Shown here: positions 1 to 7,567 of the stretch, in pieces | Numbering within the stretch: the first letter of the stretch is position 1 | How the letters are laid out: every line of letters begins with the position of its first letter | Source of the DNA: Oscillospiraceae bacterium | Lineage (GTDB): Bacteria; Bacillota; Clostridia; Oscillospirales; Oscillospiraceae | DNA: 14,150 nucleotides | Direction of reading: 5' to 3' | NCBI GenBank assembly: GCA_017521875.1 | Contig: JAFXBH010000270.1 | Location: 1 to 14,150 of the forward strand | Made by a program: the position numbers and the translations under genes | The notes under the pieces: model-generated | What the model was told of the DNA's origin: nothing | The model's database searches: none | The model's input: only the letters and a program-made list of their open reading frames with translations

Positions 1-1038
1 CCAACCGGTACAGGAAAAACCTTTGCCTTTGGTATTCCTATGATCGAACATGTGGATATTAACTGCCAGGATGTTCAGGGCTTGATTTTAGCCCCCACCC
101 GGGAACTGGCAATTCAAATCGGAGACGAACTCCGTGGCCTGTTGACATACTATCAAGGCATTCGTGTGGCCGTCCTGTACGGCGGTGCCGGTATTGTGGG
201 GCAGGCCAAACAACTGGAGAAGAAACCCCAGATTGTTGTTGCTACCCCTGGTCGTCTGATGGATCACTATAACCGTAAAAATATCCGGTTGGACAAGATC
301 CAAACTGTTGTGTTGGATGAAGCGGATCGGATGTTGGATATGGGATTTTTCAAAGATGTGACGAAAATTATTGAAAAAGTGAAAAATCGCAAGAATTTAG
401 GCCTGTTTTCCGCTACCATATCGCAAGAGGTTATGACAGTCTCTTGGATGTACCAGCGGGATGAGGTGGAAATCACGGTAGAGCCCAAGCGGGAAGACAG
501 ACCGGATATTGATCAGTATTCCATTACGGTTTCCCCTTTGGAAAAAGCGGAGACTACCCTTCGGTTGATTCGTTCTCAGGGATACGAGCGGGTGATGATT
601 TTTTGTAATACCAAGCATATGTGCCAGCGACTTTCCGATGATTTCCAGCGAGCCGGCGCGGATTGTGACTGTATTCATGGAGATATCCGTCAAAACCAGC
701 GAGAGAAGACGATGCAGCGTTACCGTGACGGAAAACTTGCCATCTTGATTGCTACCGATGTAGCCTCCCGGGGAATTGATGTGGACGATGTGGATTGTGT
801 AATCAATTTCGATGTGCCGGAAGAAAACGAATACTATGTTCACCGGATTGGCAGAACCGGCCGGGCAAAGCGGAAAGGTGTTGCCTGGTCTATCATAGGT
901 AACTTCCCGGAAAAAGCAAAACTGGATGAGATTGCCAAATACTCTGCCTATACTATTCTGCCTATGGTACTTTCTGCGGACGGTACGCTGCAAGAGGAAG
1001 AAGTCAAGACACCTGTGATAAGGAAGCGGTTTCGATGA
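1..1038 (+). CDS. DEAD-box ATP-dependent RNA helicase, 5'-truncated by window edge
   Basis: Partial gene; the reading frame is open from base 1, so the true start lies upstream, and 345 residues are visible. DEAD-box helicases use ATP to unwind short RNA duplexes during ribosome assembly or mRNA turnover. Seen in order: Walker A/motif I PTGTGKT (visible residues 1-7), motif Ia PTRELA (32-37), motif II DEAD (106-109), motif III SAT (137-139), motif V region TDVASRGID (252-260) and motif VI HRIGRTGR (281-288). Both RecA-like domains are therefore present except the Q-motif region, which is off the window. Only about 57 residues follow motif VI, ending in a basic tail (RKRFR), so there is no DbpA-type or other large C-terminal RNA-binding domain. 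The stop overlaps the next start (ATGA, 1035-1038), implying translational coupling to the Smf-like gene. The family is certain; the subfamily (RhlE, CshA or other) is not assigned. Confidence 0.96.
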   Translation, partial: PTGTGKTFAFGIPMIEHVDINCQDVQGLILAPTRELAIQIGDELRGLLTYYQGIRVAVLYGGAGIVGQAKQLEKKPQIVVATPGRLMDHYNRKNIRLDKIQTVVLDEADRMLDMGFFKDVTKIIEKVKNRKNLGLFSATISQEVMTVSWMYQRDEVEITVEPKREDRPDIDQYSITVSPLEKAETTLRLIRSQGYERVMIFCNTKHMCQRLSDDFQRAGADCDCIHGDIRQNQREKTMQRYRDGKLAILIATDVASRGIDVDDVDCVINFDVPEENEYYVHRIGRTGRAKRKGVAWSIIGNFPEKAKLDEIAKYSAYTILPMVLSADGTLQEEEVKTPVIRKRFR

Positions 1039-1925
1039 ATGCAAAAGAACGGGGATTTCTCCTATTGACAAGCCAGTTGGGGGACTTGGAACGAAAACCC
1101 TTGACAGTTGCGCAATTTCGTACACTCGCAATGCGGGTGGCTCAAGGCAAAATATCCGACGATATGCGGGAATTGACAGAGCAGGATATTATTGCATTAG
1201 GCTATGATCGAACTATGGCAGCCAGAATGATTTCTCTTTTGGGAAACACAAAAGATCTGGATCAATATCTGAAGACCGGTAATCGTTTCGGATGTGTCCC
1301 CATCAGTCGCATCAGTCAGGAGTATCCTCTGGCGGTGCATAAACGCTTGGGACTGGATGCTCCCGGATGCCTGTGGGCAAAGGGCAATATGGATTTGCTG
1401 CATACGCAAACGGTTTCTTTGGTGGGATGTCGTGAAATTTCCCCGATGAATTACCAATTTGCGGAAAAGGCAGGCAAGGAAGCGGCTCGACAGGGTATCA
1501 CATTGGTCTCCGGTAATGCCAGGGGGGCAGATAAAATTGCTCAGGATGCATGCTTAGCGGAAGGTGGCAAGGTGATTTGTGTTGTGGCAGATGAACTGAT
1601 GAATTGTACCCCAGTGGATAATGTGCTTTACATCAGCGAGGACAGTTTTGATCTTCCTTTTACGCCTGCTCGGGCGTTGAGCCGAAACCGGGTGATTCAT
1701 ACGCTTGGGTACCTTACCCTGGTAGCCCAAAGTAATTTAGGTACAGGTGGTACTTGGGACGGTACAGTAAAGAATTTGAAGAATCACTGGAATCCCGTAT
1801 TCTGCTTCGATGACGGTAGTTCTGCAGCGAGAGAACTGCACCAATTGGGAGCGACCCTGATTTGCCAGGAAGAACTGACTGACTTTGCTGCTCTTCGTTC
1901 TGATTTATATACATTCTTGTCATAA
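1035..1925 (+). CDS. Diverged DprA/Smf-like Rossmann-fold protein
   Basis: This 296-residue protein resembles the DprA/Smf family (SLOG-type Rossmann fold); canonical DprA binds single-stranded DNA and loads RecA during transformation. Seen: a helical N-terminal part (about 1-85), then a fold entry with a YP...GN...VG pattern (about 97-131), VSGNARGAD (158-166), which replaces the usual SG-L-ARG-I-D, and LSRNRVIHTLG (215-225), which matches the RNR-I segment of DprA. A GTGGTWDGT stretch (236-244) stands where DprA has its SGTL-TA motif. The histidine that usually follows the ARG-D motif is glutamine here, and there is no C-terminal winged-helix domain. AGGA at 1021-1024 precedes the ATG at 1035. 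The gene overlaps the upstream helicase gene by four bases, so the two are co-expressed. It could be a functional DprA or a paralogue with another nucleic-acid or nucleotide role; the sequence alone cannot decide. Confidence 0.82.
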   Translation: MNAKERGFLLLTSQLGDLERKPLTVAQFRTLAMRVAQGKISDDMRELTEQDIIALGYDRTMAARMISLLGNTKDLDQYLKTGNRFGCVPISRISQEYPLAVHKRLGLDAPGCLWAKGNMDLLHTQTVSLVGCREISPMNYQFAEKAGKEAARQGITLVSGNARGADKIAQDACLAEGGKVICVVADELMNCTPVDNVLYISEDSFDLPFTPARALSRNRVIHTLGYLTLVAQSNLGTGGTWDGTVKNLKNHWNPVFCFDDGSSAARELHQLGATLICQEELTDFAALRSDLYTFLS

Positions 1926-1956
1926 AAAACGCGATGCCAAACGGCTTCGCGTTTTT
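1924..1956. terminator. Bidirectional intrinsic terminator between convergent genes
   Basis: A near-perfect hairpin. Left arm AAAAACGCGA (1925-1934) pairs with TCGCGTTTTT (1947-1956); one T-T mismatch follows, then GCC (1936-1938) pairs with GGC (1943-1945) around an AAAC loop. A run of T follows the stem on either strand, so it can end both the plus-strand smf-like transcript and the minus-strand glycosidase transcript. It starts at the smf-like stop codon. Confidence 0.88.
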
Positions 1957-1970
1957 GTTAAGTATTTTAC

Positions 1971-4900
1971 TTATCTGCTGATACTTACACCCATAATACC
2001 CATAATCACTTCGTTTGCGATTGCTTCGACCTTCAAATTTGCCAGGGTCTTGGTGGGATCCAGACGAATTCTCTGAACGGTGGCGTGGTTGAACTTGCTG
2101 AAGTAGAAAGATTCGTTTTCTTTCTGCAGAGCAGGTACCAGCCAGTCATCGATATTATCGCAGAAGACCAGACTCTTTTCGGTCGTGGTGCCGTCAGTGT
2201 ATTCGATGGTAAAGCGGGCATTTTCAACGGCGGACTGCATTTCGTTGGTGGTAGATGCAAACAGAATTGCCACTTCCTGACCGGAGCCTTCCAGAGGAAT
2301 GGTGATCTCGGTGGGGAAGTTATCCCACAGAGTGACACAGGCCACGTTTTCATTTTCGGCAGGTGTCAGGAAGGGGATACCGGAATCGGTGTGGATCAGA
2401 CCACCGGCATTACGCAGAGCGCTATCGTCTACGAACAAGCCGTTGTGACCATAGTGATTCCATTCCCAAGCATAACGGCCGTTGGCAAACACGCCAATGG
2501 AGTATGCGTCAGGACGGGGACTTAAGTATTCCTGCTTATGGATCTCAGTCAGTTTGCAATTGAAGAACTTGGAGATATCCACAGGAACAAAAGGCTTTTC
2601 CTGCAGGGGTTCAACCTTTACATCCTTGACTAAGGTCTCGTAGTCTGCTGCCAGCCATGCGTCATATTCACCGGCGTTGACACGAATGAACAGCGTGTGG
2701 TGTCCTTTTGCTTCCTTCAGTTTGGCGTAGATTTTGTTGCCAATCACTTCCACATCTTCCAATGTCTCAGTGATATCCATATAGTCAACCAGTGTACCGT
2801 TTTTGACCTCGAATACTACCTGATTTCCAGCCAGAGCCTGCGCGGCATAGTTCAAAGTGGGACGAGGATCCTTGCCGTGAATGACGCGGAGTTGGATGCG
2901 GCCGACCTTTTCAGTCTCAACAATGATAAATGCATTGTTTTGACCTGCCTCAATGGTGTAAGGCACGACCTGGCCGTCCAGCATAACCATATCCACAGCA
3001 GCGCCCAACATAGGCAGTTTGATGATCTTCTTTTCAGTTCTGTCGGAGTGAATATCAAAGATTTCCTGCATACCCTTGCGGGTGTAGGTCAGAGAAATAT
3101 CCTTCAAAGTCAGACTGGCGTGATCCCAGTCGTCAGGGAAGTTGGGGGCAATGTTGACAATACCGTCGAGTGCGTTGAAGCGAATGCCGTACAGACCTTC
3201 CACAACCAATCGCAAATAGGTGCTGGTTGTGTCGGTGAAATCCCAGTCGCCGGCGTCGCCACCCAAATTAGTTTGGACATGGCTTGCCATACCGGGGTTT
3301 CTTCCGGTAAAGTAGCAGTCTACAATGCCGTCCAGCAGTTCCTTGCCCTTTTCTTTCAGACCCAACTGATAGTAGGCCAATGCCAGACAGGCATTTTCGG
3401 AGGGGAACAAGCCACGGGTGGAGTACTTTCTGGGACCCCAGTTGGAGGAGAAGGACATACGGCCACCCTGACCCTGTGTCTTCACACTCTCAATGTAGTT
3501 TTCTGTGTACTTCAGCATAGTGTATGCCCGGAAATTGTCCACGGCCTCACAGTCGATTGCCAGATAAGTGGTGTTCAATTCGGGAGAGGGGTGGATCATG
3601 CAGTTGCCCATAGTATCCAGGGATTCTGCAATTACGCCGCTGGCAGGGATCCACAATTTCTCATTGATGGCCTTGCGGATCTTTTCTGCCCGCTTGACGA
3701 ATTTCTCATCAGACAGACCCAGTTTCCGAGCAATCTTTGCCATTACCATATTGTGACGGTAGTTGTAGGAACTGGATTGGGCGCAGCCGGCGCCGTTGTA
3801 GGAGTGACCGTCGGAGATCCAGGTGTTCAGGAAGTTCTGATACAGGCCATCATTGTCGGGGTCAAAGATTCTTTCTTCGTAATCCAGCAGAGTGGACAGA
3901 TCATCGAAATACTTGCGAGGCACATCCAGATTGCCGCTCCATTCAAAATGGTGCATCATCATATCAAAGCCGCATTCCTGCATGTTGTAGTAGGGCAGGG
4001 TAAGGCCAAGATAATAGGGCATATAACCGTAGGTGTTTTCAATGCAGTGGTAGGGAGAAGGACCGTCGCCTTCCCGAGGCTGTGTGCCGTCAAACCATAC
4101 CCGCTCTTCGCCTTCAGCGGTATGTACGATTTCGTCCAAGTGGGCAACCATCGCCGCCTTTACCCGGTCATTCCAACCCAAAGCAGTAGGCGCATACCAT
4201 GCTCTCCAACCAAGGAAGGGGGAGTGGTAAGCAAATGTACCGTGGTGGAAGGAATTTCTATGGAAAGATGCATCCAGCGCAACCACAGTGGGAGCAATCG
4301 TCAGGTTCAGGGGATTTTCAGGCGTGTTCACATTGATGCAGGCGTGCTTGGCGATAATTTGAGACTTCACGTAGGACATAGGGTCTTTCATAGCCAGCCA
4401 CTTGTCCAGGGTTGCCTCATCACTGTTATGAATAGCTACGAGGAAGCCGTCCAGTACAGTACCCTGGCGAATAACAGAGGAAATCTTAACAACTTGATCA
4501 TTCTCATTTTCCGGGGTGCTTCCCAGGAACATACAGGGATCTGCAGTTTCCATAGATTTTGCAGAGGCAACGGCAAACTCGGCAGGGAAACTGGTACCGA
4601 CCCACATAGTGGTACCGTCGGTATGCCGTACACAGGCACGGTTCTTTCCAACTTCAACAGTATTGCCTTTGCAATCAATTGCCTCGAAAAGCCGACGGGG
4701 ACTGCCGGGTTGCTCAAAGCGGCCGAAGTATTCGGTCAAGCCACCAAAACCTGCAGCGAAAATAACACGCTGGTCGGTAGAGATGTTGTAATGTACCAAA
4801 TAACCGTCATCGGGAAGCAGAGGATATACTTCCATTTTCACCATTACATTGGGGAAATAGTTGTTGATGTGAGAGAGGGTGTATTCGATCCATCCGTCCT

Positions 4901-5222
4901 TGGTTTCGGAAATGACATCATATGCCTCGTGGAACCACTTAGAGCCTGTGCCCTTGCCGTCGAGGTTGCAATCTCTGCTGTGGCCGGGGGTTAAGGACAA
5001 ACCACTGGCCAACACACCTCGTTTACCGAAGTCACACCAGTCGTAGACAGTCCAGTCGGTTGCGGCACCCATAACCATGGGGAGGTCGCCGGCGAAAGTG
5101 GAATATCTGGCTTCTTTGTCGTCATTTTGGTGAGAGCCGTACAGCAGTTTGTTAAACAGATCCAAACTTCCGCTGATCGCATACCCGTCTTTGGTGGGTG
5201 TGTAGTGGGTATTGGGATTCAT
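1971..5222 (-). CDS. Large cytoplasmic six-hairpin glycosidase-like protein (DUF4450-type)
   Basis: A 1083-residue protein with the layout of an (alpha/alpha)6 carbohydrate-active enzyme: an N-terminal beta-rich part (about 1-330), a helical catalytic-like part (about 335-710) and C-terminal beta domains, the last (about 900-1083) looking like a jelly-roll carbohydrate-binding fold. The EGLYGIRFNALDGIVNIAP stretch (675-693), with DDWDHASLT just after, matches the C-terminal hallmark of the GH65/debranching-like and DUF4450 families. Acidic residues in conserved-looking contexts, possibly catalytic, are D378 (WFDGT), E395 (CIENTYGY), E427 (HFEWSG) and D659/D661 (GDWDFTD). No signal peptide or membrane segment is seen, so it should act in the cytoplasm on imported oligosaccharides. 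The ATG at 5222 is preceded by AGGAG (5232-5236) at a 9-base gap. It is monocistronic, with no sugar transporter or other sugar enzyme beside it. The DUF4450 name is from memory of the family pattern; substrate is unknown. Confidence 0.8.
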   Translation of the reverse strand: MNPNTHYTPTKDGYAISGSLDLFNKLLYGSHQNDDKEARYSTFAGDLPMVMGAATDWTVYDWCDFGKRGVLASGLSLTPGHSRDCNLDGKGTGSKWFHEAYDVISETKDGWIEYTLSHINNYFPNVMVKMEVYPLLPDDGYLVHYNISTDQRVIFAAGFGGLTEYFGRFEQPGSPRRLFEAIDCKGNTVEVGKNRACVRHTDGTTMWVGTSFPAEFAVASAKSMETADPCMFLGSTPENENDQVVKISSVIRQGTVLDGFLVAIHNSDEATLDKWLAMKDPMSYVKSQIIAKHACINVNTPENPLNLTIAPTVVALDASFHRNSFHHGTFAYHSPFLGWRAWYAPTALGWNDRVKAAMVAHLDEIVHTAEGEERVWFDGTQPREGDGPSPYHCIENTYGYMPYYLGLTLPYYNMQECGFDMMMHHFEWSGNLDVPRKYFDDLSTLLDYEERIFDPDNDGLYQNFLNTWISDGHSYNGAGCAQSSSYNYRHNMVMAKIARKLGLSDEKFVKRAEKIRKAINEKLWIPASGVIAESLDTMGNCMIHPSPELNTTYLAIDCEAVDNFRAYTMLKYTENYIESVKTQGQGGRMSFSSNWGPRKYSTRGLFPSENACLALAYYQLGLKEKGKELLDGIVDCYFTGRNPGMASHVQTNLGGDAGDWDFTDTTSTYLRLVVEGLYGIRFNALDGIVNIAPNFPDDWDHASLTLKDISLTYTRKGMQEIFDIHSDRTEKKIIKLPMLGAAVDMVMLDGQVVPYTIEAGQNNAFIIVETEKVGRIQLRVIHGKDPRPTLNYAAQALAGNQVVFEVKNGTLVDYMDITETLEDVEVIGNKIYAKLKEAKGHHTLFIRVNAGEYDAWLAADYETLVKDVKVEPLQEKPFVPVDISKFFNCKLTEIHKQEYLSPRPDAYSIGVFANGRYAWEWNHYGHNGLFVDDSALRNAGGLIHTDSGIPFLTPAENENVACVTLWDNFPTEITIPLEGSGQEVAILFASTTNEMQSAVENARFTIEYTDGTTTEKSLVFCDNIDDWLVPALQKENESFYFSKFNHATVQRIRLDPTKTLANLKVEAIANEVIMGIMGVSISR

Positions 5223-5231
5223 ATTGCCTTT

Positions 5232-5236
5232 CTCCT
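5232..5236 (-). promoter_or_regulatory. Ribosome binding site of the glycosidase-like gene
   Basis: On the minus strand this reads AGGAG, nine bases before the ATG. It fixes the start at 5222. Confidence 0.85.
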
Positions 5237-5323
5237 GTTCTTATTTTTCTTTGAAACAGGCTTTGTTCCTGCTTGCTTTGCAACGGAAAAAGCGTTCCAA
5301 AACCTACGTTTCAATACGATTTA

Positions 5324-5352
5324 AGCATAGCATAGAAAGCAAAGAATTGCAA
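5324..5352 (-). promoter_or_regulatory. Predicted sigma-A promoter of the glycosidase-like gene
   Basis: On the minus strand: -35 TTGCAA (5347-5352), a 17-base spacer, and -10 TATGCT (5324-5329) with a TG extended -10 element just before it. Transcription would begin near 5317, giving a leader of about 95 bases. The spacing is ideal and both boxes match the consensus in four of six positions. Predicted only. Confidence 0.6.
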
Positions 5353-5358
5353 CATCTT

Positions 5359-5375
5359 CCAGGGAAAATCCCTGG
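5359..5375. promoter_or_regulatory. 17-bp perfect inverted repeat upstream of the glycosidase promoter (candidate operator)
   Basis: CCAGGGA-AAA-TCCCTGG: seven-base arms around a three-base centre. It sits immediately upstream of the -35 box of the minus-strand glycosidase gene, a typical place for an activator or a repressor site. It is not followed by a T-run, so it is a poor terminator. The regulator is unknown and no regulator gene lies next to it. Confidence 0.5.
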
Positions 5376-5454
5376 GTAATAATCGCCAAAAGACAGTGCT
5401 GTGTTTTGAGAAAATTTAACAAATAAACTGTCAGGATCAGGGGGTGTGAATCCT

Positions 5455-5492
5455 ACCAAAAACAAAAGGCACTGCATAGATTGCAGTGCCTT
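5455..5492 (-). terminator. Intrinsic terminator of the PadR/DUF1700/DUF4097 operon
   Basis: A perfect 11-bp stem, AAGGCACTGCA (5466-5476) with TGCAGTGCCTT (5482-5492), and a five-base loop. Read on the minus strand, the stem is followed by TTTTGTTTTT. It lies 17 bases past the stop of the DUF4097 gene. Confidence 0.92.
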
Positions 5493-5508
5493 CAAGGATG
5501 CGACAAAT

Positions 5509-6462
5509 TTAAGAGCCCAGTGTCATTTTGATATCACCGGTGGTTGTGTAAATTTCGCAAGTTCCACCTATGGTGGTGGGGGGGATGTCCACATCTCCTG
5601 TGCTGGTGTGGGTTACAAAAATCTTGCCGGTAAGCAAACTGCCGGTAACATCCCCGGTGGTGGTTTTTATATAGAGTTTGGCCGCGTCACAACTATTTAA
5701 TCGGATGCTGCCGGTGGTTCTTTTTGCAGACAAAAAGTCTTTGGCAACTACATGCTCCAGCGTGATATCACCGGTGTTTCCTGTTGAAAAAATATTCTTG
5801 CAGATAATATTATGCAGTTGGGTTTTGCCTGTGGTAACAGCAATCTGGATATCCTCTTCACAGATGATATTTTCAGCGGTGATTTTTCCGGTGGTTACAT
5901 TCAGATTCATACTGTCCGCGTGAATATTTTTGACAAATATATCACCGGTATCCGCCTTGATATTAATGGTTCCGGATGTATATGCGTGATTTGTTACATT
6001 ACCTGTAGTTACTCGAATATCCATACTTTCAAACTTGAGATCTACCGGAATGTCAATGTCACCGGTGCTTTCCTGAATAGATAGCGCGTAATACTGACCT
6101 CTGGACAAATATACGGTGATCTTGGGAGTGCCAAAGGAGATTCCTATGTATTCATACCACTTTCGCTGGTCATTCCGATGAATTATCAGTGTATCGTTTT
6201 CGATAGAAACGCTATGCTTTTCATTGCCCTTCTCGTTGCAGAATACTCTGCAGATATTATCTGCAGAGGGGAGAAAAACCACATCTGCAGTATCGGTATT
6301 GATAGAAATATTGCTAAAATTCCGGTCAGCAACAAATTCATTGGTTTCAAACTTAACAGTGCTCAATCGTGTAAAATCCCATTGGTAGAACGTCATAATG
6401 CCTACAAACAGGAGTGAACCTGTTACCACAAGTACAATTGCCACAATCAGCCATATTTTCAT
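5509..6462 (-). CDS. Membrane-anchored DUF4097 beta-solenoid protein
   Basis: A 317-residue protein with an N-terminal hydrophobic segment (about 3-26) that should act as an uncleaved anchor or signal, followed by an exported beta-strand repeat domain. Ten turns carry a TG motif, with the glycine at residues 134, 154, 173, 192, 212, 231, 251, 270, 289 and 309, mostly as TTGD, TTGN or STGD followed by alternating hydrophobic residues. This is the pattern of DUF4097, an adhesin-like right-handed beta-helix of unknown biochemical role. The start is the ATG at 6462, behind a perfect AGGAGG (6470-6475) with a 7-base gap; the frame stays open upstream to 6816 but that part lies over the DUF1700 gene and has no support. 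It overlaps the DUF1700 stop by four bases (ATGA). In known PadR/DUF1700/DUF4097 modules the last protein is thought to sense or protect the envelope; that role is inferred. Confidence 0.9.
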   Translation of the reverse strand: MKIWLIVAIVLVVTGSLLFVGIMTFYQWDFTRLSTVKFETNEFVADRNFSNISINTDTADVVFLPSADNICRVFCNEKGNEKHSVSIENDTLIIHRNDQRKWYEYIGISFGTPKITVYLSRGQYYALSIQESTGDIDIPVDLKFESMDIRVTTGNVTNHAYTSGTINIKADTGDIFVKNIHADSMNLNVTTGKITAENIICEEDIQIAVTTGKTQLHNIICKNIFSTGNTGDITLEHVVAKDFLSAKRTTGSIRLNSCDAAKLYIKTTTGDVTGSLLTGKIFVTHTSTGDVDIPPTTIGGTCEIYTTTGDIKMTLGS

Positions 6463-7049
6463 TGCGATACCTCCTTTTTTGTTAGATGGTTTTTGATGCA
6501 CAAGAAAGATTTCTTTGTAAGTACCAATGTGCCTTTGGTCGCGGCATTGCAGACATAGAACAGTAAAATAGCCAGACCTCCGCAAATAAGACCACAGGCG
6601 ATCAGGAACAGACCTGAAACGCCGTTTCCGGTACAGGCAAGATAGATACCCGCTACTGTACCACCAAAAGAACAGGCGGCACAGGCGGAGAAAACTGCCC
6701 AAAGAGAGATGATCACAGCCCAAAGAGATACATACAAGGAGAAAATAATTGCAAATACGCTGACCAGCAAGGCGATCCAAACAGGAGAACCAACGGCCAA
6801 GAGGACAATCTCCCAAGTCTTCATCCGGCGACGTTTCTTCGATGGGGTATCCACAGGATTGTTGCCCATAATCTGCGCAGCAATTTCGTCAACAGAGCCT
6901 ACCGCCGAAACCGCATCTTCTTCAGAAAGGCCTTCTTCTACACGGTCTTCAATGATCTCACTGTAAAAATGCAAGTGTTCCTCTACAACATTCTTAGGTA
7001 AACCGGATAGCCTCTCACTGAGAGACAGGAGAAATTGGAGTTTAGTCAT
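6459..7049 (-). CDS. DUF1700 (HAAS-type) membrane protein
   Basis: A 196-residue protein. Residues 1-60 form the helical cytoplasmic domain typical of DUF1700/HAAS proteins, with a tyrosine-containing YSEIIEDR segment (29-36) and EEGLSEEDAVSAVGSVDEIA (38-57). A basic stretch, KKRRR (71-75), then leads into hydrophobic segments at about 80-139 and 143-172, enough for about four membrane spans. Such proteins are usually encoded next to PadR regulators and are thought to pass a membrane signal to, or control the activity of, that regulator. AGGAGG (7059-7064) lies nine bases before the ATG. The gene overlaps the padR stop by eight bases and the DUF4097 start by four. The function is unproven. 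Confidence 0.9.
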   Translation of the reverse strand: MTKLQFLLSLSERLSGLPKNVVEEHLHFYSEIIEDRVEEGLSEEDAVSAVGSVDEIAAQIMGNNPVDTPSKKRRRMKTWEIVLLAVGSPVWIALLVSVFAIIFSLYVSLWAVIISLWAVFSACAACSFGGTVAGIYLACTGNGVSGLFLIACGLICGGLAILLFYVCNAATKGTLVLTKKSFLCIKNHLTKKEVSQ

Positions 7050-7362
7050 TTGTATGATCCTCCTTGGTTACATACTGGTATATGGAAAGCATTTCTGCCC
7101 ATTCGTTTTTAAAATCCTCGATCCGACGAAGCCCTTCCTCTGTGATGTGGTAATACTTTCGTAGTCTGCCGCTATGTTCTGCGGTGCGAACGGTGAGCAT
7201 ATTTGCGGTTTCCAGCCGCTTCAGAATGGTGTACAGGGTGGATTCGGAAAGTTCTATATAAGGCCTTATATCCTTAATGATTTTGTAGCCATAGGAATCT
7301 TCATTTTTGATGGCTGCCAACACGCAGACATCCAGAAGTCCCCGTTTTAACTGGATATCCAT
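7042..7362 (-). CDS. PadR-family transcriptional regulator
   Basis: A 106-residue winged-helix protein that matches PadR along its whole length: an opening helix MDIQLKRGLLDVCVLAAI (1-18), the YGYKI motif (24-28), the recognition region STLYTILKRLE (41-51) and the wing-to-C-terminal motif GRLRKYYHITEEGLRRI (65-81). A short C-terminal helix (82-100) would form the dimer. PadR proteins bind operators as dimers and usually repress their own operon. The start is the ATG at 7362, six bases behind AGGAGG (7369-7374). An upstream in-frame ATG at 7383 is rejected because it lies upstream of this binding site, close to the predicted -10 box. First gene of an operon with the DUF1700 and DUF4097 genes. 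Confidence 0.93.
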   Translation of the reverse strand: MDIQLKRGLLDVCVLAAIKNEDSYGYKIIKDIRPYIELSESTLYTILKRLETANMLTVRTAEHSGRLRKYYHITEEGLRRIEDFKNEWAEMLSIYQYVTKEDHTND

Positions 7363-7386
7363 AAAATTCCTCCTCTTGTGCAATAC

Positions 7387-7415
7387 ATCGTAACACGAAG
7401 TACTGGACTTGTCAA
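7387..7415 (-). promoter_or_regulatory. Predicted sigma-A promoter of the PadR operon
   Basis: On the minus strand: consensus -35 TTGACA (7410-7415), a 17-base spacer and -10 TACGAT (7387-7392) with a TG extended -10 element. An inverted repeat TCGT-AAC-ACGA (7388-7398) overlaps the -10 box and could be where PadR represses its own transcription; with four-base arms this operator idea is weak. Confidence 0.75.
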
Positions 7416-7543
7416 TAATTATTTATCCGTGATGATTGACCAATAGCGTTTCCTTTTAAATTTCAATAGAAAAAGAAATGGCAGAGTTGTTTATTCAAGC
7501 AGACGGATATTTTGCTAGATGTAAAAATTATCAGGATTGAAAA

Positions 7544-7559
7544 AATATGCAAATATGCA
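7544..7559. repeat. Tandem 8-bp repeat upstream of dxs promoter
   Basis: AATATGCA occurs twice in a row, starting about 25 bases before the -35 box of dxs. It may be a binding site or an UP-like A/T-rich element, or just chance in A/T-rich DNA. Confidence 0.35.
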
Positions 7560-7567
7560 AAATATAC

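Noticed and set aside
1959..1973. Small hairpin TAAGTA-TTT-TACTTA at the glycosidase stop codon
   Set aside because: Too short and A/T-rich for a terminator; the hairpin at 1925-1956 explains termination.
2697..4994. A 765-codon open frame opposite the glycosidase-like gene
   Set aside because: It is the antisense shadow of a long gene with biased codon use; the product has no recognisable domain, while the minus-strand protein has clear family patterns, an RBS and a promoter.
5301..5320. Possible CcpA cre site near the glycosidase promoter
   Set aside because: The TGAAACG core lacks the spacing of the cre consensus and the second half does not match.
6463..6816. N-terminal extension of the DUF4097 frame
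   Set aside because: It lies over the DUF1700 gene in another frame, has no ribosome binding site, and a perfect AGGAGG marks the ATG at 6462.
7412..7425. A 14-base stretch similar to an ArgR box (12 of 14 positions of a TGAATAATTATTCA-type site) at the PadR promoter
   Set aside because: The motif is A/T-rich and the surrounding DNA is too, so such a match is expected by chance; no arginine gene is controlled there.
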